DNA of 50,448 nucleotides from the NCBI GenBank assembly GCA_963654355.1, contig CAVKBM010000008.1, positions 1-50,448 on the forward strand, in the 5' to 3' direction. How positions within the stretch are numbered: position 1 is the stretch's first letter; every line of letters starts with the position of its first letter. The DNA is from UBA1181 sp963654355 (GTDB lineage: Bacteria; Bacteroidota; Bacteroidia; Bacteroidales; Paludibacteraceae). The position numbers were made by a program, and so were the translations under genes. Shown piece by piece: positions 33,711 through 42,452 of this stretch. The notes under the pieces were generated by a model, which was given only the letters and a program-made list of their open reading frames with translations, had not been told where the DNA came from and ran no database searches.

Positions 33711-34907
33711 TTATTCCTCCTTGACAGTCTTCTTCTTGAATGTGTGAATCTTGAAATCACGGTCGAAGAAGAGGTAGATCCCAAAGGAGTAGTCCATGCT
33801 TAGTTCAGAGAAATCGTAGTAGGCTTGGGCTTCGAATCCTAAAATTTTGTTGAGACAGTAGGTGGCTTTGAGGGTTGCCATGTCTCTGTACTTGCGTTCG
33901 AAGGTGTCGTCGAAATAGCTGCGTGATTGGAAAAGGTAACTGCCTCGCCCTGCTATGAATCCTTGTCCGTGCCAATAGCCGATAGTGGCAGACCAATGAT
34001 GCTTGGCATGGTTGTTCTGCACGGTTACCTGTGGGTAAACGCCCCAACCATCTTTGAAGTGTGTGTGGATATGTTCCTCGTTGGAACGGTTGGAGAAGAG
34101 GAAGAAAGGCACTTCCAAGCGTGTCTGTGTGCGTACCGTTTCAAACTGAAAAGCGAGTCCTGCAGCGATGTTTGCCAAGGTCTCCAGACAGGTGTCTGGC
34201 AAAGTATTGATTTGTCCGCCTCGATGGTTCATCATCAGGTGGAGAGGTATTTCAAAGTGGGTTGTCGTGTCTTTGAATGGAGTGATTTTGAAGTTGTTAA
34301 CCCATCCGAATGTGAATTTTTCTTGCCAGTCGGAGTCTATTTCAATAAAGTCTTCCCAATTGCACCAAACTTCTGTGTTCCAATGCTTTGTGTGTGCAAA
34401 AATCTGTAATCCCATCTCTTGATTGTCTCGATAGTAGCGGTCGAATCCGTACATGGGTTCGTAGAGGTTGTGGCAGAGGTTTCCATAGAGTGAACCTCCT
34501 ACGAACGAGATCCATTCCGCAGGGGTGTATTGCAGACGTACGATTGGGGCGACTTCTCGTATCTTCGTATGATCTCCTGCGATGCCCGTCAGGTGGACTC
34601 CGACGGTGGCTTCAAGAGACTTGTTGGCACGATAGGTGATGGTAGGATTGAAATGGAATCCTAACGCAGTGTATCCCTCTGTGTAGGGGAGGAAATATTC
34701 GGCATCACGAGCGAAAGTGGTGATTTCTGGTGAGAAATAGAGTGTGCGGTCTTTGCCTCGTGTGCTGTTAGTTTGCTGTTCGACTAAGAATGGTATTTGC
34801 CGAGAGTCATAAAAATGACGAGGGAAGACACTTGTGATTGTGTCTTCCGCCATCATTAAAACATTGTTTAAAAGAAGCAAGAGTGTTAGAATTGTGAATT
34901 TTCTCAT
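33711..34907 (-). CDS. Secreted outer-membrane beta-barrel-like protein of unknown function
   Basis: 398 aa with a clear signal peptide (MRKFTILTLLLLLNNVLMMA). The mature protein is rich in aromatic, amphipathic beta strands (ALGFHFNPTITYRA, LEATVGVHLTGIAG, WISFVGGSLYGNLC, HHWSATIGYWHG, FEAQAYYDFSELSMDYSFGI), which fits an outer-membrane barrel of 14-18 strands. I do not recognise the family. It starts the run barrel-OmpA-PorP/SprF-giant protein and sits just after a terminator-like hairpin behind proS. A role with the surface module is suggested only by position. The barrel class is an inference from strand pattern. Confidence 0.75.
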   Translation of the reverse strand: MRKFTILTLLLLLNNVLMMAEDTITSVFPRHFYDSRQIPFLVEQQTNSTRGKDRTLYFSPEITTFARDAEYFLPYTEGYTALGFHFNPTITYRANKSLEATVGVHLTGIAGDHTKIREVAPIVRLQYTPAEWISFVGGSLYGNLCHNLYEPMYGFDRYYRDNQEMGLQIFAHTKHWNTEVWCNWEDFIEIDSDWQEKFTFGWVNNFKITPFKDTTTHFEIPLHLMMNHRGGQINTLPDTCLETLANIAAGLAFQFETVRTQTRLEVPFFLFSNRSNEEHIHTHFKDGWGVYPQVTVQNNHAKHHWSATIGYWHGQGFIAGRGSYLFQSRSYFDDTFERKYRDMATLKATYCLNKILGFEAQAYYDFSELSMDYSFGIYLFFDRDFKIHTFKKKTVKEE

Positions 34908-34936
34908 TGCTGTTTTAAATTTTCTGTATTTATAAT

Positions 34937-34959
34937 AACACGCTTATAATTAGCGTGTT
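34937..34959 (-). terminator. Hairpin after proS
   Basis: AACACGCT and AGCGTGTT form a perfect 8-bp stem with a 7-base loop, four bases after the proS stop codon. On the minus strand it is followed by ATTATAAATA and not by a T run, so it may stop or slow transcription, or protect the 3' end. Confidence 0.6.
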
Positions 34960-34963
34960 GTCA

Positions 34964-36445
34964 TTAGTATGCTCTTGCGAAGAGTGCGCGACATTTGGAT
35001 GGTTTACCTGTCATCATATCGACTCCAGCCTCCTTGTCGCCAGGGACGTATGTGTCGAACGGAATACAACGTATTGTCGCTTTGGTCTCCTCCTTGATTT
35101 TAGCTTCTGTCTCGGCTGTCCCATCCCAATGGGCGAGGATAAATCCGCCTTTCTCAATTTCTACCTTGAATTCTTCGTAGGTGTCGACGGTGCGGATCAT
35201 TGAGTTACGGTAGGTCAATGCCTTTTTGTAGATATTCTTCTGAATCTCATCCAAGAGGTTCTTGACGTATGTTTCAATGCCATCCATGCTGATATTGCTC
35301 TTCTCCAAGGTGTCGCGGCGTGCCACTTCGATGGTGTTGTTCTCGAAATCGCGCGGACCGACAGTAAGGCGAACAGGCACACCCTTCAACTCATATTCAT
35401 GGAATTTCCAACCTGGCGTTTTGGCGTCTGTGCTGTCATATTTCACGGATATACCCAGTGCTTTGAGTTTTGCGATGATTAGGTCGATCTTCTCGTTCAT
35501 CTCTGCAGTCATCTTCTTCACTGCGATAGGTACGATAACTACTTGGATAGGTGCTACGTTTGGAGGGAGAACCAATCCGTTGTCATCTGAGTGGGCCATG
35601 ATGAGTGCTCCCATCAGACGGGTAGAAGCTCCCCAGGAGGTTGCCCAGACATAGTCTAACTTTCCTTCGCGTGTCTGATACTGCACATCGAAAGCCTTCG
35701 CAAAGTTTTGTCCGAGGAAGTGGGAAGTTCCCGACTGCAAAGCCTTTCCATCTTGCATTAGAGCCTCAATGGTGTAGGTGTCTACCGCTCCTGCGAAACG
35801 CTCTGTCTCAGACTTCACACCTTTGATGACAGGCAATGCGAGGAAGTTCTCTGCAAAGTCGCCATAGACGTTCAGCATCTTTTGTGCCTCTGCTTCAGCT
35901 TCTTCGTAGGTCTCGTGGGCGGTGTGTCCCTCTTGCCAAAGGAACTCGGCAGTGCGGAGGAAGAGGCGAGTACGCATCTCCCAACGAACGACGTTTGCCC
36001 ATTGGTTGCAGAGGATAGGAAGGTCTCGGTAAGACTGGATCCAGTTTTTGTATGTACTCCAAATGATGGTTTCTGAGGTCGGACGAACGATGAGCTCTTC
36101 TTCCAACTTAGCATCGGGGTCTACCACGACACCCGAACCATCAGGGTTGGTCTTCAAACGATAGTGGGTTACAACGGCGCACTCCTTAGCGAAGCCTTCC
36201 ACATGGTCAGCCTCTTTGCTGAGGAACGATTTAGGAATGAATAAAGGGAAATAAGCGTTGACATGCCCTGTCTCTTTGAACATGCGGTCGAGTTCGCGCT
36301 GCATCTTCTCCCAGATGGCGTAGCCGTAGGGTTTGATGACCATACAACCTCTGACTGCTGAGTTTTCAGCAAGGTCGGCCTTGATAACTAAGTCGTTGTA
36401 CCACTGTGAGTAGTCTTCACTGCGTGGAGTAAGTTCTTTTGCCAT
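34964..36445 (-). CDS. proS: Prolyl-tRNA synthetase, short eukaryote/archaea-type
   Basis: 493 aa. It charges tRNA-Pro with proline. Class II core: TPRSEDYSQWYNDLV opening, RPTSETIIW, motif 2 RWEMRTRLFLRTAEFLWQEGHTAH, then the HXGH-like and SWGASTRLMGALIMAHSDD motif 3 region, the anticodon-binding domain (PIQVVIVPI) and a C-terminal domain ending in a terminal Tyr (RALFARAY), as in the eukaryote/archaeal form. It lacks the editing insertion found in the ~570-aa form of many bacteria. This short form is common in Bacteroidota. It is the last gene of a packed run from aspartate kinase, 53 bp after mazG. Confidence 0.97.
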   Translation of the reverse strand: MAKELTPRSEDYSQWYNDLVIKADLAENSAVRGCMVIKPYGYAIWEKMQRELDRMFKETGHVNAYFPLFIPKSFLSKEADHVEGFAKECAVVTHYRLKTNPDGSGVVVDPDAKLEEELIVRPTSETIIWSTYKNWIQSYRDLPILCNQWANVVRWEMRTRLFLRTAEFLWQEGHTAHETYEEAEAEAQKMLNVYGDFAENFLALPVIKGVKSETERFAGAVDTYTIEALMQDGKALQSGTSHFLGQNFAKAFDVQYQTREGKLDYVWATSWGASTRLMGALIMAHSDDNGLVLPPNVAPIQVVIVPIAVKKMTAEMNEKIDLIIAKLKALGISVKYDSTDAKTPGWKFHEYELKGVPVRLTVGPRDFENNTIEVARRDTLEKSNISMDGIETYVKNLLDEIQKNIYKKALTYRNSMIRTVDTYEEFKVEIEKGGFILAHWDGTAETEAKIKEETKATIRCIPFDTYVPGDKEAGVDMMTGKPSKCRALFARAY

Positions 36446-36498
36446 TGATTATCTGTTTATTTTGTTGTTTTCTATTCTTTGATGTTGTGAATGAAAGT

Positions 36499-37296
36499 TC
36501 ATAGTTTGCCTTCTCTCTCTAATCTCTTTGCTTCATTCCAGTATTCATCCATCTCTTCTAAAGTCATGTTTTTTAACTCTTTACCTTCTTTTAGCGTATG
36601 CTCCTCTAAGTAGTTGAAACGACGGATGAATTTGCGGTTGGTCTTCTCCAACGCATTTTCTGGATTGATCTTATAGAGACGTGCCGTGTTGATGAGACTG
36701 AAAAGAACGTCGCCAAACTCTTCTTCCATTTTCTCTTTGTCGCCTCTTTCAACCTCGGCTTTCCACTCCTCTATCTCTTCATAGACTTTCCCCCACAATA
36801 GAGAACGATCTTCCCAATCGAAACCTACATTGCGTGCTTTGTCTTGTATGCGATAGGCTTTGATGAGAGCAGGCAACGCTTCAGGCACACCTGAAAGGAC
36901 ACTTTTATTTCCATCTTTCTCTTTGCGCTTAATCTGTTCCCAAGTTTGTTCAACCTCGCCTGCTGTCTTGGCTGCACCGTCCCCAAACACGTGTGGATGG
37001 CGGAAAATCAACTTCTCGCAGAGGGAGTTGCAGACATCAGCAATGTCGAACGTATTGGTCTCGGAAGCTAGTTTAGAGTAGAAGACAACGTGAAGCAACA
37101 CGTCACCTAACTCCTTGCGTATGTCGTTCATGTCTTTCTTCATAATGGCATCGCAGAGTTCGTAGGTCTCCTCAATGGTGTTGGGACGAAGCGACTCAAA
37201 TGTCTGTTTTTTATCCCATGGACATTTTTCACGCAACTCGTCCATGATGTCTAACAGACGGGCAAAGGCTTTTTCCTTATCTTCTAATGTATTCAT
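36499..37296 (-). CDS. mazG: MazG nucleoside triphosphate pyrophosphohydrolase
   Basis: 265 aa, full length for MazG. It hydrolyses (d)NTPs to NMP and pyrophosphate. Two MazG domains are visible. The N-terminal one has CPWDKKQTFESLRPNTIEE, the EExxxE-type metal site EETYELCDAI and ELGDVLLHVVFYS. The C-terminal one has KARNVGFDWED, KVYEEIEEWKAE and EEEFGDVLFSLIN. The highly conserved FRHPHVFGD lies between them. It starts at ATG 37296, 34 bp after the glycosyltransferase stop, within the same minus-strand run. Confidence 0.97.
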   Translation of the reverse strand: MNTLEDKEKAFARLLDIMDELREKCPWDKKQTFESLRPNTIEETYELCDAIMKKDMNDIRKELGDVLLHVVFYSKLASETNTFDIADVCNSLCEKLIFRHPHVFGDGAAKTAGEVEQTWEQIKRKEKDGNKSVLSGVPEALPALIKAYRIQDKARNVGFDWEDRSLLWGKVYEEIEEWKAEVERGDKEKMEEEFGDVLFSLINTARLYKINPENALEKTNRKFIRRFNYLEEHTLKEGKELKNMTLEEMDEYWNEAKRLEREGKL

Positions 37297-37330
37297 GACT
37301 ATTCGTCTTTTGATACTCTAAAAATCTGAT

Positions 37331-38512
37331 CTACACTCTGTTGCGTGTCTTTGTTCTTCCAAATGTCAACAGATGCAATGAGATGAATGGAAGAATGAAG
37401 TCCAACAGCGGAATGCTGAAAAAGAAATTTTTCTCATTCAGCAGTTTTGCCGTTCTTCGAATAATAATCACCTGGGTGATGTATCTGAAGATGAAGATAT
37501 GGAAGGCGATGATTGCCATGATCCACTCTTGTCTTACTAACATAAACGCCAAAAGAGTGATGAAAGAGAAGTAAAAGAGAACACGTGTCAGGTTCTCCAT
37601 AAAGATGCTGAAGAGAATACTCTTTTTAGATTTACATAGGGCCTTGAGTTGGTCTTCTTTCTGAAAGCAATAAGACTTTTTTGTCTCTTCTCGATGGCTG
37701 ATCGTTGTGGCTGTGGGTCTGGTCTCGCAACGCACGTTCTTCTTAGTGGCCACGTCTTGTATGAAAAGGCTGTCTTCTCCTGCTATGAGGTTGAGTTGGT
37801 TTGAGAAGCCTTTGCCACTGAAGAAGAGGCTTTTTTTGTAACTCAGGTTTCTACTCGTTCCGCGATAGGTGTTGCCTCGAAATGCCATGCCCATGAAATG
37901 CATGGCGTTGGTAACGCTATCGTAACGAATCAAGCGACCTAAGAAATTACCTTTTGTTTCTCGTTTGCTGTAGCCTAAGACAATGTCGGTGCCGTCTACA
38001 TAGTTGTTCATCATCTCGGCAATCCACTTGTCGCTGCTGGGTTCGCAATCTGCATCTAAGAAGAGAAGATGCTCGCATTTAGCGGCTTTGATGGCTACTG
38101 TCAGACACATTTTCTTACGACTGGTGTACTTGGCATCCATCGGAAGGAAAGTGGAGTAGAGGTTGCTGTATTGCTTGCTCAGTCTCTCCAACAACTCGCT
38201 GCTCTCGTCTGTCGAACCGTCGTTCACCACTATCACCTGAAAGCCGCCATCATATTTCTGCTCTAACACTTTAGGTAGGTATTTTGCCAGATTGTCTGCT
38301 TCGTTTTGGGCGCAGATGATGACAGATACGGGTGGTTGGGTGGTCGTGAAGATGATTTTGTTCTTTCTCTTCTTACGGTCGTATCTGAGAATTTTGTTGT
38401 AGTATCTGAAATAGTAATACATCTGGATGATGAGGAGTAGTAAGAATCCCCCCAACATCAACCAATATTCAATAGGTGTTTGCTGTAAAAAGTTTTTAAT
38501 GATAACTTCCAT
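37331..38512 (-). CDS. Membrane-bound family 2 glycosyltransferase
   Basis: 393 aa from ATG 38512 (a TTG directly before it is less likely). One N-terminal membrane segment (WLMLGGFLLLLIIQMYYYF), then a GT-A domain with VSVIICAQNEADNL, VIVVNDGSTDES and the DxD-type metal site LFLDADCEPSSDKW, then two or three C-terminal membrane segments (VLFYFSFITLLAFML, WIMAIIAFHIFIFRY, FFFSIPLLDFILPF). The architecture fits a processive or membrane-linked sugar transferase; donor and acceptor cannot be told. It lies 23 bp after lysA. The family assignment is firm; its pathway is unknown. Confidence 0.9.
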   Translation of the reverse strand: MEVIIKNFLQQTPIEYWLMLGGFLLLLIIQMYYYFRYYNKILRYDRKKRKNKIIFTTTQPPVSVIICAQNEADNLAKYLPKVLEQKYDGGFQVIVVNDGSTDESSELLERLSKQYSNLYSTFLPMDAKYTSRKKMCLTVAIKAAKCEHLLFLDADCEPSSDKWIAEMMNNYVDGTDIVLGYSKRETKGNFLGRLIRYDSVTNAMHFMGMAFRGNTYRGTSRNLSYKKSLFFSGKGFSNQLNLIAGEDSLFIQDVATKKNVRCETRPTATTISHREETKKSYCFQKEDQLKALCKSKKSILFSIFMENLTRVLFYFSFITLLAFMLVRQEWIMAIIAFHIFIFRYITQVIIIRRTAKLLNEKNFFFSIPLLDFILPFISLHLLTFGRTKTRNRV

Positions 38513-38535
38513 CAAAGTCGTTGATTTTAAATCTA

Positions 38536-39696
38536 TTAGAATTCTGTAGAGAGATAACCCAGTGGTAATTTGCGAAGATTATAGCCTGAAGCCATGATTT
38601 CTCCGTATGCGCCTGCAGAACGCAATGCCAAATAGTCTCCTCTCTTCGTACCGTTTAAAACGTGGTCTTTCACGAACACATCGGACGATTCGCAGATAGG
38701 TCCGACCACATCGTATTTTTCTTCTTCGTCATCTGAAGTGATGTTTTCCACTTTATGGTAGGCCTCGTAGAGAGCAGGACGAATCAAGTCAGTCATACCC
38801 GCATCTACAATGGCGAACAGTTTCTCCGTGCCTTTCTTGACGTAGGTTACTTTAGTAATCAAGCTACCGCATTGCGCTACGATGGAACGGCCTGGCTCGC
38901 AGTGTAAAGTCTGACCTGGACGTAACTTCAAGTAGTCTGCGAAGATTTTGAAGTAAGTGGCGAAATCAGCGATAGGGTTGGCATTAGGATCTTGATAATC
39001 AATTCCTAAGCCACCACCAATGTTGATGTTCTCCAATGGAATATTCCACGCTTCAAATTGATCTTGTAGCTGGTTTACCTTCTCGCAAAGTGTCTTGTAA
39101 CAATCCAACTCCGTAATCTGAGAGCCAATGTGAAAATGTAGCCCGATGAGTTTAAGGTTGGAGGAAGAGATGACGATGCTGGCAACTTTTTTCAAGTCTC
39201 CTATGTTGAATCCGAATTTATTCTCGTTCAAACCAGTGGTGATGTAGTGGTGTGTGTGCGCATCAACATTGGGGTTGACACGCAATTCAATGCGGGCTAT
39301 CTTGCCTTTCGCCTTTGCCAGTTCGTTGATGACCTCTATTTCAGGAATAGACTCTGCGTTGAAGCAGAAAATGTCATTGTCTAATGCAAGGTTGATCTCT
39401 TTATCCGTCTTTCCAACACCTGCGAAGACGATTTTGTTGGCAGGAAATCCTGCGTTGATGCAGGCTTGCACTTCGTTGCCACTCACACAATCCGCTCCTA
39501 ATCCTGCTGCTGAGATGATCTTCAATACTTTAGGGTTGGCATTTGCTTTCACTGCGTAGTGAACTTGAACGTTTTGCGCAGAAGCGTTCGCTTTTACCGT
39601 CTCTAAGGTCTTGTTCAGCAAATCTACGTCATAGTAGTAGAACGGAGTCTCAAATTTTGAAAATTTTGATGTTGGAAATAATCCTTTAGTTGTCAT
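38536..39696 (-). CDS. lysA: Diaminopimelate decarboxylase
   Basis: 386 aa. PLP enzyme of the alanine racemase fold that turns meso-diaminopimelate into lysine. PLP lysine in VHYAVKANANPKVL; further motifs are GADCVSGNEVQA, GLHFHIGSQI, INIGGGLGIDY, the phosphate-binding EPGRSIVAQCG and the catalytic CESSDVFVKD, ending with RSAGAYGEIMASGYN. These fit LysA and not an ornithine decarboxylase. It follows the aspartate kinase gene by 20 bp, joining the first and last steps of the lysine pathway. Confidence 0.96.
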   Translation of the reverse strand: MTTKGLFPTSKFSKFETPFYYYDVDLLNKTLETVKANASAQNVQVHYAVKANANPKVLKIISAAGLGADCVSGNEVQACINAGFPANKIVFAGVGKTDKEINLALDNDIFCFNAESIPEIEVINELAKAKGKIARIELRVNPNVDAHTHHYITTGLNENKFGFNIGDLKKVASIVISSSNLKLIGLHFHIGSQITELDCYKTLCEKVNQLQDQFEAWNIPLENINIGGGLGIDYQDPNANPIADFATYFKIFADYLKLRPGQTLHCEPGRSIVAQCGSLITKVTYVKKGTEKLFAIVDAGMTDLIRPALYEAYHKVENITSDDEEEKYDVVGPICESSDVFVKDHVLNGTKRGDYLALRSAGAYGEIMASGYNLRKLPLGYLSTEF

Positions 39697-39716
39697 GTTA
39701 TTGTCGGTTATATGTT

Positions 39717-41036
39717 TTAGAATAGTTTCTTGCTGAGGGAGTTAAGCACCTCTACCTTGTCTTTTGTATGGATGAGCAACGAGATGTTGTGTGTGCTTCC
39801 TCCGTAAGAGATCATTCGGATCTGCGTCTCTTTTAGGGCGGAAAGTATGTCTGCCTGGAATCCGACATTGTCTTCTGGAAGATTGCCGATGACGCTCACA
39901 ATTGTCATGTCTTTTGCGTACGACACGGTGCCGAACTTCTTCAAATCGTCTAAAATGCTGTCTAAGTTTTTACAGTTGTCGATTGTCACAGAGACGCCCA
40001 CCTCCGAGGTGGTGATCATATCAATAGATGTCTTGTAGTTCTCAAACACTTCGAAGACACGGCATAAGAAGCCATGGGCGAGCAACATACGGCTCGACTT
40101 GATCAAAATCGATGTGATGCCGTCTTTTGAAGCCACTACCTTGATGTCGCCTGCTGTGCGATTGTTGGAGATGAGCGTTCCTTTCTTATCTGCTTGGTCT
40201 ATGTTTCGGAGGTGAACTGGAACATTTGCCAATTTGGCTGGCAAGATGCAGGTTGGGTGCAACACGCGGGTGAGAAAGTAGGATAGTTCGGCCGCCTCGT
40301 CGAAACTGAGGGCATCAACAGGTTGAGCCTCTTTGACAATCGTCGGGTTGATGTTGTAGATGCCGACGGTGTCGTTCCAAAACTCAATGACATCGGCTCG
40401 AAGCACGGCTCCAATCAATGCGGCGGTGTAGTCGTTTCCGCCTAATCCTAATGAGTCGACCTCATTATAGAAATTTTGGCATATCGAACCTTCGGTGATG
40501 AAGGTGTTGACTGCTTTTGCCTCCTCCTTGTTGAGCAACTCTTTGAGATTTTCTTTGATAAAGTATTCGTCAGGTTCTTCGTTCTTGTCAATTTTCATAA
40601 ATGACAAGGCAGACAGGTTGAGGGACTTTTCATTCTGACTCTTCAAGTATTCAACCATCAGGTAAGAACTCAACTGACCACCTAAGGCAACGATACGTTT
40701 CTCCTCGAAAAGGGTGAAGATGCCGTCAGAATAGTTCCTAATCTCATCGAATTTTTCCGCGATATGTTTACGAATGTCTTTCTTGTTGGCTTTATCGCCA
40801 AATAACTCGTCGACACGCTCTTGATAGGCTTGCTCTAAGTTGGAAATCAACTCTTTGGCTCCGTCGGCGTTTTTCTTATATAGGTAGTCTGCAATTTCAG
40901 CAAGCTCTTGCGAAGTGCCTTCCATAGCCGAAAGCACTACGATCTTCTTTTCTTTGTCTTTGATGATGATATTGGCAACATCACGGAATTGTTTGGCAGT
41001 GGCCAAAACGGAACTTCCAAATTTTAGTACTTTCAT
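39717..41036 (-). CDS. lysC: Aspartate kinase (monofunctional, with ACT domains)
   Basis: 439 aa. It phosphorylates aspartate, the first step to lysine, threonine, methionine and diaminopimelate. The N-terminal kinase domain has KIVVLSAMEGTSQEL, VALGGQLSSYLM, ITEGSICQNF, LGLGGNDYTAALIGA, WNDTVGIYNINP and LSFDEAAELSYF. The C-terminal ACT domains (about 300-439) include SIDMITTSEVGVSVTID and TIVSVIGN, likely for lysine feedback. The opening motif reads KFGSSVLAT in place of the usual KFGGTSV, at the same length. The 69-bp gap before it is too short for a lysine riboswitch. It leads the run to lysA, GT2, mazG and proS. Confidence 0.93.
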   Translation of the reverse strand: MKVLKFGSSVLATAKQFRDVANIIIKDKEKKIVVLSAMEGTSQELAEIADYLYKKNADGAKELISNLEQAYQERVDELFGDKANKKDIRKHIAEKFDEIRNYSDGIFTLFEEKRIVALGGQLSSYLMVEYLKSQNEKSLNLSALSFMKIDKNEEPDEYFIKENLKELLNKEEAKAVNTFITEGSICQNFYNEVDSLGLGGNDYTAALIGAVLRADVIEFWNDTVGIYNINPTIVKEAQPVDALSFDEAAELSYFLTRVLHPTCILPAKLANVPVHLRNIDQADKKGTLISNNRTAGDIKVVASKDGITSILIKSSRMLLAHGFLCRVFEVFENYKTSIDMITTSEVGVSVTIDNCKNLDSILDDLKKFGTVSYAKDMTIVSVIGNLPEDNVGFQADILSALKETQIRMISYGGSTHNISLLIHTKDKVEVLNSLSKKLF

Positions 41037-41105
41037 CTCTTTTCGTTTTTATTTCTATTCAGCACGCCCTTGGTTTGGAGTGTGTGCTTGCTTCTCGTTT
41101 TGTTG

Positions 41106-42287
41106 TTAAATCTCGATTTTGAGTGCGTTATACATCTTGCGCACTTTCTCTTTTGCCTCTTCAACGTTTCCGCCTCGTGCAAGGAGTACGGCCATACGAC
41201 GATGGTCATGTACTTCTGGTTTCCCGAAGATACGAATCTGCGTGTCGGGAATAGACAAGGCGTCTTCTATGTTGGAGAAAGATACGTTTTCGCTATCTCC
41301 AGTGACGACCACGGCTTTAGAAGCGGATGGTCCATGGAATGCGATGTTCGGAATGGGTAGTCCGAGGATGGCGCGTACATGCAGAGCGAATTCCGACAAG
41401 TCTTGCGAGATCATCGTAACCATACCTGTGTCGTGTGGGCGTGGGGACACCTCGCTGAAGATGACTTCCTCCCCTTTTACGAACAGCTCGACTCCGAAGA
41501 TTCCCCATCCGCCTAAGGCATCGGTAATTTTCTTGGCTATGTCTTGCGCCTTGCTGATAGCGACATTGCTCATAGGTTGTGGTTGCCAGGACTCTTGATA
41601 GTCGCCATCTTTCTGCCAATGTCCGATTGGTTGCAAGAAGCTGGTGCCGTCTTTATGGCGGACGGTGAGCAACGTGATTTCGTAATCAAATTCCACGAAG
41701 CCCTCAACGATGACTTTCCCTGCGCCTGCTCGACCACCTTCTTGTGCGATATGCCATGCATTCTCAATCTCTTTTTCTGTCTTGACGACACTCTGCCCGT
41801 GTCCGGATGAACTCATGATGGGTTTCACTACGCAGGGGGTGCCTATGACTTTTATCGCCTCGGTAAACTCCTCGTAGGTAGAGGCAAAACGATAGGGAGA
41901 CGTCGGCAGCTTCAGCTCCTCTGCGGCCAAACGTCGAATGCCTTCTCTGTTCATAGTCAGAAAGGCTGCTTTTGCTGTGGGAATCACGTTGTATCCGCTT
42001 TGCTCCAATTCTACGAGGGTCGTTGTGGCTATCGCTTCTATTTCTGGAATGATATAGTCGGGCTTCTCCTGCTCTATAATCTCGCGTAGTCTGTCGCCAT
42101 CCAACATCGACAAAACGTATGAACGATGGGCAACTTGCATGGCAGGTGCATTCTCGTATTTGTCTAAAGCGACAACCTCAATGCCCAGACGCTGTAACTC
42201 GATTGCCACTTCTTTGCCTAACTCTCCAGAGCCACACAAGAGGGCTTTCTTTCCACCTTCCTTGAATACTGTTCCGAATTTTGACAT
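41106..42287 (-). CDS. purT: Formate-dependent phosphoribosylglycinamide formyltransferase (GAR transformylase 2)
   Basis: 393 aa from ATG 42287, the usual length. An ATP-grasp enzyme that forms formyl-GAR from GAR, formate and ATP in purine synthesis without folate. N-terminal Rossmann-like ALLCGSGELGKEVAIELQRL and ALDKYENAPAMQVAH; ATP-grasp MSSSGHGQSVVKTEKEIENA, VIVEGFVEFDYEITLLTVR, GWGIFGVELFVKGEEVIFSEVSPRPHDTGMVTM; C-terminal RARIFGKPE-like segment (IRIFGKPEVHDHRRMAVLLA). A longer frame to 42350 adds 21 atypical residues and would start upstream of the -7 element at 42315-42322, so the shorter start is preferred. Confidence 0.96.
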   Translation of the reverse strand: MSKFGTVFKEGGKKALLCGSGELGKEVAIELQRLGIEVVALDKYENAPAMQVAHRSYVLSMLDGDRLREIIEQEKPDYIIPEIEAIATTTLVELEQSGYNVIPTAKAAFLTMNREGIRRLAAEELKLPTSPYRFASTYEEFTEAIKVIGTPCVVKPIMSSSGHGQSVVKTEKEIENAWHIAQEGGRAGAGKVIVEGFVEFDYEITLLTVRHKDGTSFLQPIGHWQKDGDYQESWQPQPMSNVAISKAQDIAKKITDALGGWGIFGVELFVKGEEVIFSEVSPRPHDTGMVTMISQDLSEFALHVRAILGLPIPNIAFHGPSASKAVVVTGDSENVSFSNIEDALSIPDTQIRIFGKPEVHDHRRMAVLLARGGNVEEAKEKVRKMYNALKIEI

Positions 42288-42314
42288 ATCGTTTTCTTCT
42301 GTATTAACGTTTCG

Positions 42315-42322
42315 CAAATGTA
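42315..42322 (-). promoter_or_regulatory. -7 element TACATTTG upstream of purT
   Basis: The minus strand reads TACATTTGCG, a perfect TAnnTTTG, 27 bases before the purT ATG. It supports the shorter purT start. The region where a -33 element would lie is AT-rich and borders the hairpin at 42338-42367. Confidence 0.6.
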
Positions 42323-42337
42323 CTAATTTAATTAATA

Positions 42338-42367
42338 AACATAGCCACATTCTAGCTTGGCTATGTT
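42338..42367 (-). terminator. 10-bp stem-loop after the ClC gene, directly upstream of the purT promoter
   Basis: AACATAGCCA and TGGCTATGTT form a perfect 10-bp stem with a 10-base loop. On the minus strand TTTATTAATT follows, a modest U-rich tail. It could end ClC transcription; because it lies just upstream of the purT -7 element it could also be a protein-binding palindrome. Confidence 0.6.
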
Positions 42368-42452
42368 CCCTTTTTGACCTCTCTTATAACCTATAATTAT
42401 ATATAATAAGGTATGGTGGATGTCTCTATGTTGGCTTTTGATTTAACTCTTT

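Noticed and set aside
34937..34959. Attenuator or riboswitch for the surface module
   Set aside because: The hairpin lies four bases after the proS stop and is a simple 8-bp stem; a 3'-end role for proS is the simpler reading.
38513..38515. TTG one codon before the glycosyltransferase ATG
   Set aside because: The ATG follows directly, so the TTG is not needed.
41037..41105. Lysine riboswitch upstream of the aspartate kinase gene
   Set aside because: The gap of 69 bp is too short for the known lysine riboswitch and shows no matching stems.
42288..42350. Longer N-terminus for PurT starting at 42350
   Set aside because: It adds 21 atypical residues, would begin upstream of a perfect -7 element, and the shorter protein has the family's normal length.
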